A stretch of DNA of 64,000 nucleotides, taken from NCBI GenBank assembly GCA_039707655.1, contig CM077676.1:84097895-84161894 (forward strand). Reading direction: 5' to 3'. The DNA comes from Elymus sibiricus. Taxonomy: Eukaryota; Streptophyta; Magnoliopsida; Poales; Poaceae. Below the pieces are notes generated by a model. It ran no database searches. It saw only the letters and a list, made by a program, of their open reading frames with translations, and was not told where the DNA came from. The first letter of the stretch is position 1; every line of letters begins with the position of its first letter. Both the position numbers and the translations under genes were made by a program. Below are positions 11,671 to 22,577 of the stretch, piece by piece.

Positions 11671-12319
11671 TTTGAGCAAGTTTGGGTGTATGTCATATTT
11701 GCATAACTTGCCTTTTTGTCATTTTTGCAAGTTTGGGTGCAAATCAGCAATATTATCATGGCATGACACATTTTTAACAGGAAATGACATATTATCATGG
11801 CAAATCAGCAATATTATCATGGCAAATCAGCAATATTATCATGGCACGACATGTTATCATGGCATGACATATTCAACTTATTGTTAACAGGAAAACTGTT
11901 ATACTAACATGACATATTTAGAGCAAGACTAAGACATGCTACAGGAGCTATCATGGCAATATCTTGGCACAGCAAGGTAGTACAAAACATGTAGATCAAA
12001 ACATATAACATGGGCATATCCATAGGAGCTACAGATCAGTGGGAACCATCAAGACAAGATGCAGAGTTTTTATAACAGGCAGTTTAGACAGTGAAAACTA
12101 GCAAGTGCAAATCAGCAATATTATCATGGCATGTTTTCAAGCTTGTGTCAGTGCCTTAACATGGTTTTCATGGCATGGGAAAAATACTAGCAGACAGATG
12201 ACATGTTAATGCTCCAAAGTCATGTGCAAAGTTTATTCATATGACACTTGCATTAATTCATACAAAAATAACAAAAAGGCAAGTTATGCAAATATGACAT
12301 GCACCCAAACTTGCTCAAA
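11671..12319. repeat. Inverted repeat with 49-bp arms
   Basis: 11671-11719 is the reverse complement of 12271-12319 except for one base (48 of 49). The ~550-bp spacer holds four direct copies of CAAATCAGCAATATTATCAT. This could be a small fold-back insertion or a structure internal to the CACTA-like element. Confidence 0.6.
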
Positions 12320-12554
12320 TGACAAAATATGGCCACTGACTAAATTGACTAAATTGCCTCTACATTGGCACTGACTAAATTGACTAAACTACATTGCCAA
12401 ATCTGATGAACCCTAGTGATGCAATCAAATTGGTGGATGAACTCACCGTACTCAATGCAGCCAAGTGGATGAAGATGGAGGCGATGAACCCTAGCAGCCC
12501 GTCGCCGCCGCCGTTGCTGAAACCCTAGCTCAAAACTAAATTAACTCCAATCAA

Positions 12555-12710
12555 ATTGGAGGGCAATGAGCAGCGAGAGAGGGAGAGAGAGCGGGAGAGA
12601 GAGGGAGATTACCTAACCGGCCGGAATCGGAGCGGCGACGAGTAGGGAGAGAGAGGGAGAGAAAGGGGAACGAGAACGCATGCGGGGCAGAGAGAGAGAG
12701 GGAGTGGGGC
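12555..12710. repeat. GA-rich microsatellite-like tract
   Basis: Irregular GAGAGAGGGAGA repeats. On the minus strand this is a CT-rich 5' leader ahead of an exon-like GC-rich stretch, common in plant promoters. Confidence 0.55.
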
Positions 12711-12810
12711 GAGGTGTCCGTTGACCCGTTGGTATTGACCCCGGCCCACTGCCTCCTAATAATATTTGGGCTTGGCCCAATATGAAATGATCACCAGCAA
12801 AAAAAGAAAA

Positions 12811-13595
12811 TGAAGTCTCAAACTACATATTTTAAAAAATGTCAGTATTTCCATTTAAAATAATATAACTTTAATAAAAGTAAACTACAATATACTATAA
12901 AAATGATCACCACCTAAAAAAATAAAAAGGAAACAATTTTGAAGTGTCAAACTACATATTTGAAGTCTCAAACCAAAAAGAAAAAAAGAAAAAATGAAGT
13001 CTCAAACTACATATTTTAAAAAATGTCAGTATTTCCATTTAAAATAATATAACTTTAATAAAAGTAAACTACAATATACTATAAAAATGATCACCACCTA
13101 AAAAAATAAAAAGGAAACAATTTTGAAGTGTCAAACTACATATTTGAAGTCTCAAACTAAAAAGAAAAAAAAGTAAAAATGAAGTCTCAAACTACATATT
13201 TTTAAAAATGTTAGTATTTCCATTTAAAATAATATAACTTTAATAAAAGTAAACTAAAATAAACTATAAAAATGATAACCACCTAAAAAATAAAAAGGAA
13301 ACAATTTTGAAGTGTCAAACTACATATTTGAAGTCTCAAACTAAAAACAAGTAAAAATGTAGTCTCAAACTACATATTTTAAAAAAATGTCAGTATTTCC
13401 ATTTAAAATAATATAACTTTAATAAAAGTAAACTACAATATACTATAAAAATGATCACCACCTAAAAAATTTAAAAGGAAAATTTTTTGAAGTGTCAAAC
13501 TACATATTTGAAGTCTCAAACTAAAAAGAAAAAAAAAGTAAAAAAGAAGTCTCAAACTACATATTTGAAGTGTCAAACTACATATTTGAACATAA
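12811..13595. repeat. Tandem array, unit about 182 bp
   Basis: Unit starts (GAAGTCTCAAACTACATATT) lie at about 12811, 12995, 13180, 13359 and 13546, giving periods of 184, 185, 179 and 187. Four full AT-rich units plus a partial one. It sits just inside the CACTA-like end. Confidence 0.75.
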
Positions 13596-13869
13596 TAGTG
13601 CTGTCGTGGAAACTAATGACACGCCACAACTAAACATAATAGTGCTGGCGTTCCATGTTATACTACGCTAGCTCTATATTACGGCTGGTACAAATTGTTG
13701 ATCCCATATACTTGTGACGCTCACCTGATTTCGAATGCCACCATTGTGCCCCTACTAATGTCGTACCAAATAAGCCAACGGCACCACTATTTGGAAAAAG
13801 TAGTGGTGGCATTGATTGAAAATGGTGCGCCACCAACGAAAGTTGTGGCTAGCACTTTTTCCACTAGTG

Positions 13870-14504
13870 TGCCTCAAAGTTTCAACAGTCAAATTATGTT
13901 TAAGAATAGGTGCTTGTTTAAAGAATATTTCATCTATTTCTTTTCTTTGATTCATATGCATATCATTTTCTTGGTCTAACAAATATTGTTCTAAAGGATC
14001 CGTAGGAGGCACAACAATAGAAGCAAGACCAATAATTTCATATTTATTAGGTAATTCTTTATCATGAGGTTGTCTACTAAACTTAGAGAAACTGAAATCA
14101 TGAGATACATCACCAAAATTAACACTGACTATTTCTTTATTGCAATCAATCTTAGCATTAACTGTATTCAAGAAAGGTCTACCAAATATAATGGGCCAAA
14201 AATCATCTTGTGGTGATCCAAGAACAAGAAAATCAGTAGGGTATTTGCTCTTACGACACACGACTTCAACATCTCTAACAATCCCTAGTGGTGTAATAGT
14301 ATCTCTATTTGCAAGCTTAATAGTAACATCAATATCTTCAATCTCAACAGGTGCAATATCATTCATGACTTCTTGATAAAGAGTAAATGGAATAGCACTA
14401 ACGCTAGTACCAATATCACAAAAACCATGGTAGCAATGATCTCCAATTTTAACAGAAATAACAGGCATGCCAATTACAGATTTGTTTTTATCTTTAGGAT
14501 CTGG
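13870..14504 (-). pseudogene. Element H: protease region of an Athila-type gypsy polyprotein
   Basis: A continuous minus-strand reading frame runs from 14504 to 13870. It contains a retropepsin-like segment (FCDIGTSVSAIPF, catalytic Asp in D-I-G-T) and a downstream [11 protein letters not shown] motif, then a linker that leads to RT in relatives. It stops at 13870 because a CACTA-like element is inserted there. On the other side it is cut at 14504 by the 49-kb cluster and resumes at 63505, where TCTGG is repeated. It closely resembles the WHAM-like bodies at 32636-34219 but lacks their 5-nt deletion after the protease. Confidence 0.7.
14500..14504. repeat. Target-site duplication TCTGG, left copy
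   Basis: TCTGG directly before the TGTAACACC terminus at 14505. The matching copy is at 63500-63504. With one copy removed the interrupted ORF of element H continues in frame. Confidence 0.75.
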
Positions 14505-14989
14505 TGTAACACCCCCCATGTATTAAGCTACAGTAATCCATCATGATTATGCTAATTTACTTTGCTTTGCAGTGCTTGATCGTATTGGATTCATATCTCA
14601 TTTCCAACTCCATCACTGAAATCAATTCAAATTGCAAGTGAAATTCAAAGTTTCACAAACATGGTTGCAAAATAGTCCATCATTTAGCAAATATTCCATA
14701 AAATTATTTGTTAAGGAAAACAACATCACTTATTTGCTTAATTGGGCTCTAGCAATTAAAACAGTGCCAAATCAGCCTATTTAAATGCTTTTCCATCTAT
14801 GCAAAATTCAAACAAATTCAATACCTCCCAAACTTTTTGTGACAGTGTCAAATATTGCAATGTAAATATGTGGCCAAGTTCCATATTTTACAAAACTCCT
14901 TTGATACTAAAAAGAAATGCAAAACAGAAAGGAATAAACAAAACAGAAAAAGAGCAAAGAACCACTGTGCACTTGGGCCACAAGTGCAT

Positions 14990-15950
14990 AGTAGCCGGCC
15001 CAGCCCACCAAGCCGTTGTCTCCCTCCTCTGTTCATCAGAGGCGCGGTGGACGTCCGTGCGGGGTCCATGGTCAGGATGGCCACAAGCGGGCCATCCCGT
15101 GGCTCCCCTGGTGGATAAGGCCACCCCCGCGAACCCCCAATGAAATCCTAATGCCACTCCTCCTCTTCCCTCGCTCACCCCCTTCGATCTCGTCGACGCC
15201 CGAGACCTCCGTCGCCATGGATGCCCTCGCCCGCCTGCTCTCCGACCACCCCGCGCCCCAGGAGCTTGTCCAGGAACTCCGTCTGCCTTGACTACTTCGT
15301 CTATGGGCACTAGTTCGAGCCCCCTCGCGCTGCATCGCCGGGATGGACGTGGTCTTCCTAGTCGGGCGCCGCCGCCTTCATCGTCGATCCATCGTCCTGC
15401 TGCTCCTAAGCTCTCAACGGGCCATCGTGTGCCTTCGCAGTGAGCTCCTCTGCCAATTCCCGTTGTTCCCCACTTCGATCCACTCCGTTAGCCGCCACCC
15501 CCGTGCTCGTTCGTGGCCGCCATGGCCGGTGCCCGAGCTCCCGTGTACGCGCTGCTCTACTGCTGCTCCTCACACTTCTGCTGCTCTTGTCGAAGTTGCT
15601 GCCTTGCCGCTGTTTGCTGCTGCCGCTAGCTGCTGCACTGCCTGATGTTGCTGCCGCCATTTGGTGCTATTGCCGCTGCCGCTCCCCTGCTGCTGCTTGC
15701 CGCGCGCCGCGCTTGCCTACCGCTGCTGGCCGTGCCCTCCGAGCTCCTGCCCGCGCCTTCGCGCGCGTGCGCCCGCGGTTGGCCATGGCCCTGCTCGGCC
15801 ACCCCCCCCCCCGGTGCTGCGCCTCCCCTGGCCATGGCCATCGTGGCCCTGTCACCGTGCGTGCGTGCCCAGCCACGGGTGGCCGCCTGGGCCACTGCCA
15901 TGTGGGGCCGACCCTTTTTAATTAGTGGCTAACAAAAATTAGCACTAACC
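14990..15950. other. GC-rich block in LTR U3
   Basis: Abruptly GC-rich, with overlapping open frames on both strands that look like composition effects. A short ATG frame at 15218 is closed by TGA after about 24 codons. Other subfamilies carry GC-rich blocks at a comparable LTR position but with different sequence. It may be an exon or promoter acquired from a host gene, or simply GC-rich U3. Confidence 0.5.
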
Positions 15951-16070
15951 CCCCCTCTAATCCTCAATGACATAAGGGGCCCACGTCTAATTAAACCTAA
16001 TCAAATCAGTTAAAACACTGTTAATAAACTAGAGTCACTGACAATCGGGACCCACCTTCACTGTTCACTC

Positions 16071-16109
16071 TTGACCTGGTCAACGTTGACTGCTGAGTCA
16101 GCTGTTGAC
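16071..16109. promoter_or_regulatory. W-box-like cluster
   Basis: Four TTGAC/GTCAA cores in 39 bp, including the perfect palindrome GTCAACGTTGAC (16079-16090). TTGAC is the WRKY-binding core. Similar clusters lie in the other LTRs (51433-51449, about 61915-61940). Confidence 0.35.
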
Positions 16110-16496
16110 TGGGCCAACCAGTCAGCCTCTGGCTATGTACACTTCTGGGTACACGTAACAATTTCCTATTTAATTTCGAAATTAATAATATTCCAGAGAA
16201 TTTCAGAAATTGTTTAAAACTTTGAAAAATGATCAGAAAAATAAGACGAATCCGATTATGCTACCCACATACCTGCCACATGCCTCCAACACTGCAAACA
16301 TGGAACCTTCCCCTCCGGATCGTCTGACCAATAATTGCGTAAAGCCAGGAAAATATTCCCAGATATTTTCCCGCTCCGTCTGTAACGTTTAGCACTGCAT
16401 TAGGTCATCCCTAGCACAGCATATTGCCATGTCATGCTTTGTGATGCATCTGTGTGCTTTATCTTTACTGTTTCTTCCGTCTCTTCTCTCCGGTAG

Positions 16497-19400
16497 ACCC
16501 CGAGACCGACGCTGACGCCGCTGGTTACGACTACGCCGCAGACGACCAGCCCCTTTCAGGAGAGCTTCCAGGCAAGCAAAACCCCCTTGATCATTTCTAT
16601 ATTGCCCATTCTTTCTCTCTCGTGCTTGCATTAGATTTTGCTACTGTGTTTGATAGCTCCTATTCTGATGCGTAGCCTGTTTTTGTAATCTGTTGTTGAT
16701 ACTTTACCTGTTGTCCTATATGCTTAGTATAGGCTGGTTAGTGATCCATCAGTGGCCCCACACCCTTGTCCGTGTTACCATGCTTTGCTACCGGATGACT
16801 CGATCAATGTGATCGACGTGCAGAGACCGAACGCACCACCAGCACCCCCTTAGTTGTACGACTCTGCAGAGCTACTATCGAGTGCTGAGGGTGATGCCTC
16901 ATATCTCACTTCTGATGATAACTCTGTAGTATAGCACGTCGGTTCTGGATTACAGAGCGGGATTCCTCGCTCTCCACTCCCGATGATGACTCTGTCGTGC
17001 AACACCTCAAGCGTGAACCCATCGAGGGTGATTCCTCCAAGTTCACCTTGACATTTTACATCAAATAGGAATCTATCGAGGGTGATTCCTCAGATTCCTT
17101 GATGTTATGGACACACGGTTACCTTGACTATTACCACCGACCTTTGTAGAAGTCGGGTCGACCCCAAGGGTACCCGCGAGAGTTATTGCAGTCTATAATG
17201 AAGTCGGGTTGACCATGAGGGTACCCGCGAGATTTATTGAAGCGGCACGACCAGGCAGGCAGAGACCGCTCCAGGAGAGGGATGGGCCTGGCCCTTGTCG
17301 TAAGCCCGCGAGACGGGGTGACAAGATCACTGATCGTCTCCGCGAGCTCCCAATACACTAACGGTTTGGATATGTGATCTGAGTAGGCCTCTGGCCTTTT
17401 CGTACTAACCACCACGCGGGATAAGTTATGGGCACTCGGCGTCGTATGATTCTCTTGAAAGCTCTGTCAGACGTCCAGTTCAGCATTGCGGCACGGCTGG
17501 GCCGGCGCCATCCAGGACAGAGGTGGTAACTGGGTCCGCCCTGTACGCAACGACCCGGAGCGCTTAGGATGATTGGCCCATGACCCCTTTGCGCTTAGGA
17601 TGTAGACTGGCGGGGACCTCTCTGCGGAGCCTAGGTAGGACTATGGCGTGTCGATCAGCCGAGGCCGGGCATGACCAGGAAAAGTGTGTCCGGCCGGAGT
17701 TAATCGAGCGTGTTGGGTAAGTTGGTGCACCCCTGCAGGGAAGTAAATCTATTCAAATAGCCGTGTCCATGGTAACATACGCTCGGAGTTGTATTCTGAT
17801 CTACTACAACTAGAAACTGTTTGTATATAATACTAAACTATTATTTTGCTCCGAGGTCGCTTTCTCACAGGGTAGTCGAGGAAGGATCTCTGGGCGTGCT
17901 ATTACTTACATGTTACTATATTATACTATAAGCTACTCTCTTCTGATGCTGTAAGATGCTGCAAGAGGCTAGTCTTCGTTAAGCTAGGTCTTCCCTTCTA
18001 TTCTGGCAATTCTGCAGTATAGTCCACAGATACAGCCCCTTCCCATTGATACTGATGCATACTTAGCATAGATCTGATGTAAGTCTTGCGAGTACTTTGG
18101 ATGAGTACTTGATACGTCTCCAACGTATCTATAATTTTTGATTGTTCCATGCTATTATAGTATCAATCTTGGATGTTTTATATGCAATTATATATCATTT
18201 TTTGGGACTAACCTATTAACCTAGTGCCCAGTGCCAATTGCTGTTTTTTGCTTGTTTTTGGCTTTTCAGAGAATCAATATCAAATGAAGTCCAAATGCCA
18301 CGAAACATTTTGGAGATTTTTTTCTAGACAAAAGAGACCCTGGAGACTAGGAGAGGGGGCCAGAAGACCCAGGAGGTGCCCATAAAGCAACAGGGCGCGG
18401 CCCCAGGGGGGCGCGCCCTGATGCCTTGTGGGGCCCTCGTGGCGCCTCCTGACCTAATTCCACTCCTATAAATTCAGAAATATTCGGAAACCATCAAGGA
18501 GCCAGAAGAAAAAACCTTTCCACCGCCGCAAGCCTTTGTTCTTCCGCGATCCCATCTGGAGGCCTTTTACGGTACTCTGTCGGAGGGGGAATCGATCACG
18601 GAGGGCTTCTACATCAACATTGCTGCCCCTCCGATGATGTGTGAGTAGTTTACCACAGACCTACGGCTCCATAGCTAGTAGCTAGATGGCTTCCTCTCTC
18701 TCTCTCTTTGATCTCCAATACCATGTTCTCCTCGATGTTCTTGGAGTTCTATCCGATGTAATCTTCTTTTGCGGTGTGTTTGTTGGGATCCGATGAATTG
18801 TGAGTTTATGATCAGATTATTCATGAGAAATATTTGTGTCTTCTCTGAACTCTTTTATGCATGATTAAATATAGCTTTGTATTTCTCTCCGATCTATCGA
18901 TTTGATTTGGCCAACTAGATTGGTTTATCTTGCAATGGGAGAGGTGCTTTGTGATGGGTTCAATCTTGCGGTGCTCAATCCCAGTGACAGAAAAGGACAT
19001 GACACGTATTTGTATTGTTGCCATTAAGGATAAAAAGATGGGGTTTATTCATATTACTTGAATTTGCTTCTCTACATCATGTCATCTTGCTTAAGGCGTT
19101 ACTCTGTTTTTATTAACTTAATACTCTAGATGCATGCTGGATAGCGGTCGATGAGTGGAGTAATAGTAGTAGATGCATGCAGGAGTCGGTCTACTTGTCT
19201 CGGACGTGATGCCTATATACATGATCATTGCCATGAATCTGTCATAATTATTTGCTTTTCTATCAATTGCCCAACAGTAATTTGTTTACCCACCGTATGC
19301 TATTTGTTCGAGAGAGAAGCCTCTAGTGAAAACTATGGCCCCCGGGTCTATTTAATCATATATAAAAAACCAAAAATACTTTGCTGCAATTTATTTACTT

Positions 19401-19792
19401 TTATTTAGTTTAGTAATTTACTTTATCAATTTATCTCTATCAGACTTAATCCTTGCAAATAACCACTAAGAGGATTGACAACCATCTTATTTGCGTTGGG
19501 TGCAAGTGTTTGCTTTTGTGTGTGTGTAGGTGTTGTTGACTGGATTTTGTCATGGTTCTCCTACTGGATTGATAACCTTGGTTCTTCACTGAGGGAAATA
19601 CTTATCTCTACTATTCTGCATCATCCTCTCCTCTTCGACAAAAATACCAACGCAGTCTACAAGTAGCAGTACTCACGGTTGCTTTGCTACCTTTTTCCCC
19701 GTATCCGGTTGCTGCGACCAGATGACGGAGCCCAGGAGCCGGAGATCCCCGATGGTGCCTACTACTATGAGGAGACCGAGGACCAGGAATAG
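16497..19792 (+). CDS. Predicted LTR-encoded split ORF (two 3' exons), copy in A 5' LTR
   Basis: Exon 16497-16571 follows a strong acceptor (TTCTCTCCGGTAG) and ends CCAG|GCAAGC, a GC-type donor. The terminal exon 19722-19792 follows ...GCGACCAG and ends in TAG. The first exon ends with one base of a codon and the second begins with two, so the frame joins exactly. The peptide is acidic (DPETDADAAGYDYAADDQ, later EETEDQE-stop). Six LTR copies in three diverged subfamilies keep this frame, the phase and the stop, and their lengths differ only by multiples of 3 nt. The first exon with the start codon is not identified; it may lie in the GC-rich block. The intron contains the solo LTR 18110-19668. 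No homology to a known protein is recognised. Confidence 0.4.
16887..17091 (+). repeat. Four spaced copies of GAGGGTGATTCCTC
   Basis: Copies at 16887, 16955 (degenerate), 17024 and 17078, i.e. spacings of 68, 69 and 54. In element B's 3' LTR (minus strand) copies at 50413, 50345, 50276 and 50223 are spaced 68, 69 and 53. The motif has GAGG/CCTC arms. It can also be read as a repeated EGDSS peptide, but the 68-nt step and a TAG after the first unit argue against one continuous frame. Confidence 0.6.
18110..19668 (+). mobile_element. Solo Sabrina-like LTR
   Basis: 1559 bp, TGATACGTCTCC...AAGTAGCA, flanked by GTACT (18105-18109 and 19669-19673). No internal region is present, so it arose by recombination between the two LTRs of a full element. 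TATA box at 18467-18475, with a GC-rich imperfect hairpin about 45 bp upstream. It lies in the predicted intron of the LTR gene. Confidence 0.85.
18467..18475 (+). promoter_or_regulatory. LTR TATA box
   Basis: TATAAATTC in the solo LTR, coding strand, matching 9635-9627 in the other Sabrina-like LTR. Confidence 0.5.
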
Positions 19793-20072
19793 TTTAGGAG
19801 GCTCCCTGGCAGGAGGCCTACGCATTTTTGATCTAGTTGTCGTTATTTTGCTCAGCCTTCTTAAGGAAAACTTGTATATTTATGTCTGTACTCAGATATT
19901 ATTGCTTTCGCTGACTTTTGTATTCGGGTCCTCGTGACCCTGGTTTGTAATATAAAGCTTATGTTTAAATTTGTGTCTAGAGTTGTGTTGTGATATCTTC
20001 CCGTGAGTCTCTGATCTTGATCGTGCGCATTTGCGTGTATGATTAGTGCACGATTAAGTTGGGGGCGTCACA

Positions 20073-20641
20073 AGTTGGTATTAGAGCCGACTGCCTTTAG
20101 GAAGCCCCTTTTCCAACTCCTTGGCCGAAGTTGAGTCTAGTCTTTGAAAAACTATTTTACTAACTATGTTGTGTGGCTTACGGGCCCACATCGCAAATGT
20201 ATGGGATTAGGATCTTTTATTCCTCTCCTTTACTCTGGGATTCTGATCTCTCTTCTATTCGGGTTAAAGATTTTACTAACTCTAACATTAGGTTCTCGTG
20301 ATCACATCCACCCAGAGATTTGAATTAACCCTTCTTCGAGTTGAGGGCTAGGTTCTGCTTCACAGTGTTCACGGGTCGCAGGATCCTTTTGTCGAGGGCA
20401 CCCTGCGTCGTCACCTGCAGATTCCTCGCTTTAGTGGTTCCCTCCACCGCGTGCCTGCGTGCCACCTAGTTTGTCTAGCTGCGTGTGTTTCCGAACTCAT
20501 GCTGCCCATTTGTAGCCAACTCTGTGCATGGATCTGCATGTCTTTAATGACTACTAATATGTATCTAATGCACTTCTTGTTCATTGCTCATGTTACATCA
20601 TGAATGACCCCATACATCTGCAGTTGTTCTTGCTAAACTGT
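20073..20641 (+). other. PBS and untranslated leader of element A
   Basis: PBS TGGTATTAGAGC at 20076-20087, 3 nt after the LTR, matching the initiator-Met tRNA 3' end with one change from TGGTATCAGAGC. The leader has no ORF of note. It is interrupted at 20642 by a solo LTR and continues at about 24694, just ahead of the gag ATG. Confidence 0.7.
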
Positions 20642-20940
20642 TGTGACACCCTCGACTTAATCGTGCGCTAATCATACACGCAAATGCACACGGTCAAGCC
20701 TAAGGACTCACGGGAAGATATCACAGCACAACTCTAAACACAAAATAAAATAATACAAGCTTTATATTACAAGCCAGGGGCCTCGAGGGCTCGAATACAT
20801 AAGCTTGAGAACAAGCGTTAGCGGAAGCAACAACAGTATCTGAGCACAGACACAAAGTTAAACAAGGGTGCCTTAAGAAGGCTAGCACAAACAGCGACAC
20901 TGATCGAAAAGGCAAAGGCCTCCTGCCTAGGGCCTCCGAA

Positions 20941-22577
20941 CTACTCCTGGTCGTTGAGGATCTCCATGTCGTAGCAGGCTCCTCCGGGGATCTCCTGCTC
21001 CTGGGCTCCGTCGTCTGATCACATCATTCGGGTATGGGGAAAAGGGGAAGCAAAGCAACCGTGAGTACTCATCCAAAGTACCCGCAAGACTTACATCAGA
21101 ACTATTCTATTTATGCATTGGTATCAAGTGGAGAGGCTGTATCTGTGGACTATATAGCAGCAAGGCCAGAATAGAGAGAAAAGCCTAGCCTATCGAAGAC
21201 TAGCATCTTCAGGGTCTTGCAGCATAAGAAGAGTGCAGATTAGTATTTATAATTTAACAAGCATGTTGGAGCAAAGGCCAGAGATCCTTCCTCGACTCCC
21301 TGCGAGAAAGCGATCCCGGAGCTTATAATTAGTTAACATGTATCCAGTTCAAGTAGTAGTAGATCGGGATACAACACTGAGCGTCCTGTTACCGTGGACA
21401 CGGCTATTCGAATAGATAATCTTCCCTGCAGGGGTGCACTACTGTTACCCAACACGCTCGATTAGCTCTGGCCGGACACACTTTCCTGGGTCATGCCCGG
21501 CCTCGGCTGATCGACACACTGCAGCCCTACCTAGAGCTCAGCAGAGAGGTCCCCGCCGGTCTACATCCTAAGTGCTCAGGGGTCTTGGGCCCATCGCCCT
21601 TTGCACTCCGGGTCGTTGCGTGCAGGGTCAGCCTCACCACGATGTGCCTGTGGGTATCTGCTGTCGCCCGGCCGCAATGCTGAACTGGACATCTAACAGA
21701 GCTTTCGGCTGATACGTACGGCGCCGAGGGCCCCATTAAACCATTATCCCGCGTGGTGGTAGTGCGTATAGGCCAGTGGCCAACTCAAATCAATACCCAA
21801 ATACATTAGTGCATTATTAAATTTAGTGACGGCTGTCGGGACAAGTCCGGAGTTACCACCACAACCTGGGTGGTACCGCTATACAGCCAGCCGCCACAGT
21901 AACTCTCACGGGTGCCCTCCGGGCACGCCCAACTTTCCTGTGTATCTCTCGCGGGTACCCCTCGGGGTCGACCCGACTTTATTCAGTAGCAGTGGTAAAG
22001 TCAAAGTACCTGTGTGTCTGTAGCATCAAGGAGGAATCCGAGGAATCACCCTCGATGGATTCCCACTCGAGGAGTTGCACGACGGAAGCTTTATCGGAGG
22101 TGATGAAAGAGGAATCACCCTCGGTAACTCACAACCGAATAGCTATTCTATAGAGGCATCATCGAAAGTGAGATAAGAGGTATCACCCTCGGCACTCGAT
22201 GCCAGCTCTGCAGAGTCGAGCAATTTTAGGGGGGAAGGCAGTGATGAGCTGTTCTCAGCCCGTTTGATCACATCGATCGGGGCACCAGTACTAAAGCGGG
22301 GCAACTACAGCAAGGGAGAGAGGCCACAGATGGTTTACCACCCAACCTATACTAAGCAGTTTGGATAACAGGCAGGTATCAAATAACAGTTACAAGGACA
22401 GGCTATGCATCAGAATAGGATAAAACAAAGCAGCGACAATTTCTAATGCAAGCGGTAGGAAGAAAGAATAGGAGATATCGGCATGCATCAAGGGGGGTTG
22501 CTTGCCTGGTTGCTCTGTAGGCGAAAAGGAATCTTCAATGGTGTAGTCGATCCTCGGTTCGTCAGCGGCCTCGAGGT
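20941..22577 (-). CDS. Predicted LTR-encoded split ORF, copy in solo LTR
   Basis: Exon 22577-22506 (72 nt, acceptor CTCTCCGGTAG, GC donor CCAG|GCAAGC) and terminal exon 21014-20941 (74 nt, acceptor GATCAG, ends DQE-TAG). Against A's copy the first exon is 3 nt shorter and the last 3 nt longer. Many bases differ, yet the frame, the split aspartate codon and the stop are kept. This is the most diverged copy and so the most telling one. Confidence 0.4.

Larger units (their letters stand above)
11348..13869 (-). mobile_element. CACTA-like DNA transposon remnant
   Basis: Read on the minus strand, the right end begins CACTAGTGGAAAAAG at 13869, a typical grass CACTA terminus, followed by GGTGGC/GTGGTGCC-type subterminal motifs. 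It abuts a disrupted retrotransposon ORF exactly at 13870. Inward come a ~182-bp tandem array (12811-13595), a (GA)n tract (12555-12710) and a GC-rich piece (about 12400-12530) that looks like a first exon and donor of the transposase transcription unit. No transposase ORF remains. The left end was not found, so the left boundary is only the end of the neighbouring LTR. Confidence 0.5.
14505..20072 (+). repeat. 5' LTR of element A (interrupted)
   Basis: Starts TGTAACACCC and ends GGGGGCGTCACA, right before a Met-tRNA-type PBS. Net length is about 4.0 kb after subtracting the solo LTR (18110-19668) and one TSD. Layout: AT-rich start; a GC-rich block (about 14990-15950); a W-box-like cluster (16071-16109); a conserved exon (16497-16571); repeats of GAGGGTGATTCCTC (16887-17091); a terminal exon (19722-19792); an AATATAAA-like poly(A) region near 19950. 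Confidence 0.8.

Noticed and set aside
12400..12540. Exon-like GC-rich stretch with ATG as a host gene
   Set aside because: Very short, no recognisable protein, and its place beside CACTA repeats fits a transposon leader better.
16887..17091. Regularly spaced short repeats as a CRISPR array
   Set aside because: The repeat is only 14 nt and degenerate, spacing is uneven, spacers are conserved between copies, and the DNA is a plant LTR.
20076..20087. tRNA-like sequence
   Set aside because: Only the 12-nt tRNA-complementary primer site is present; there is no cloverleaf.
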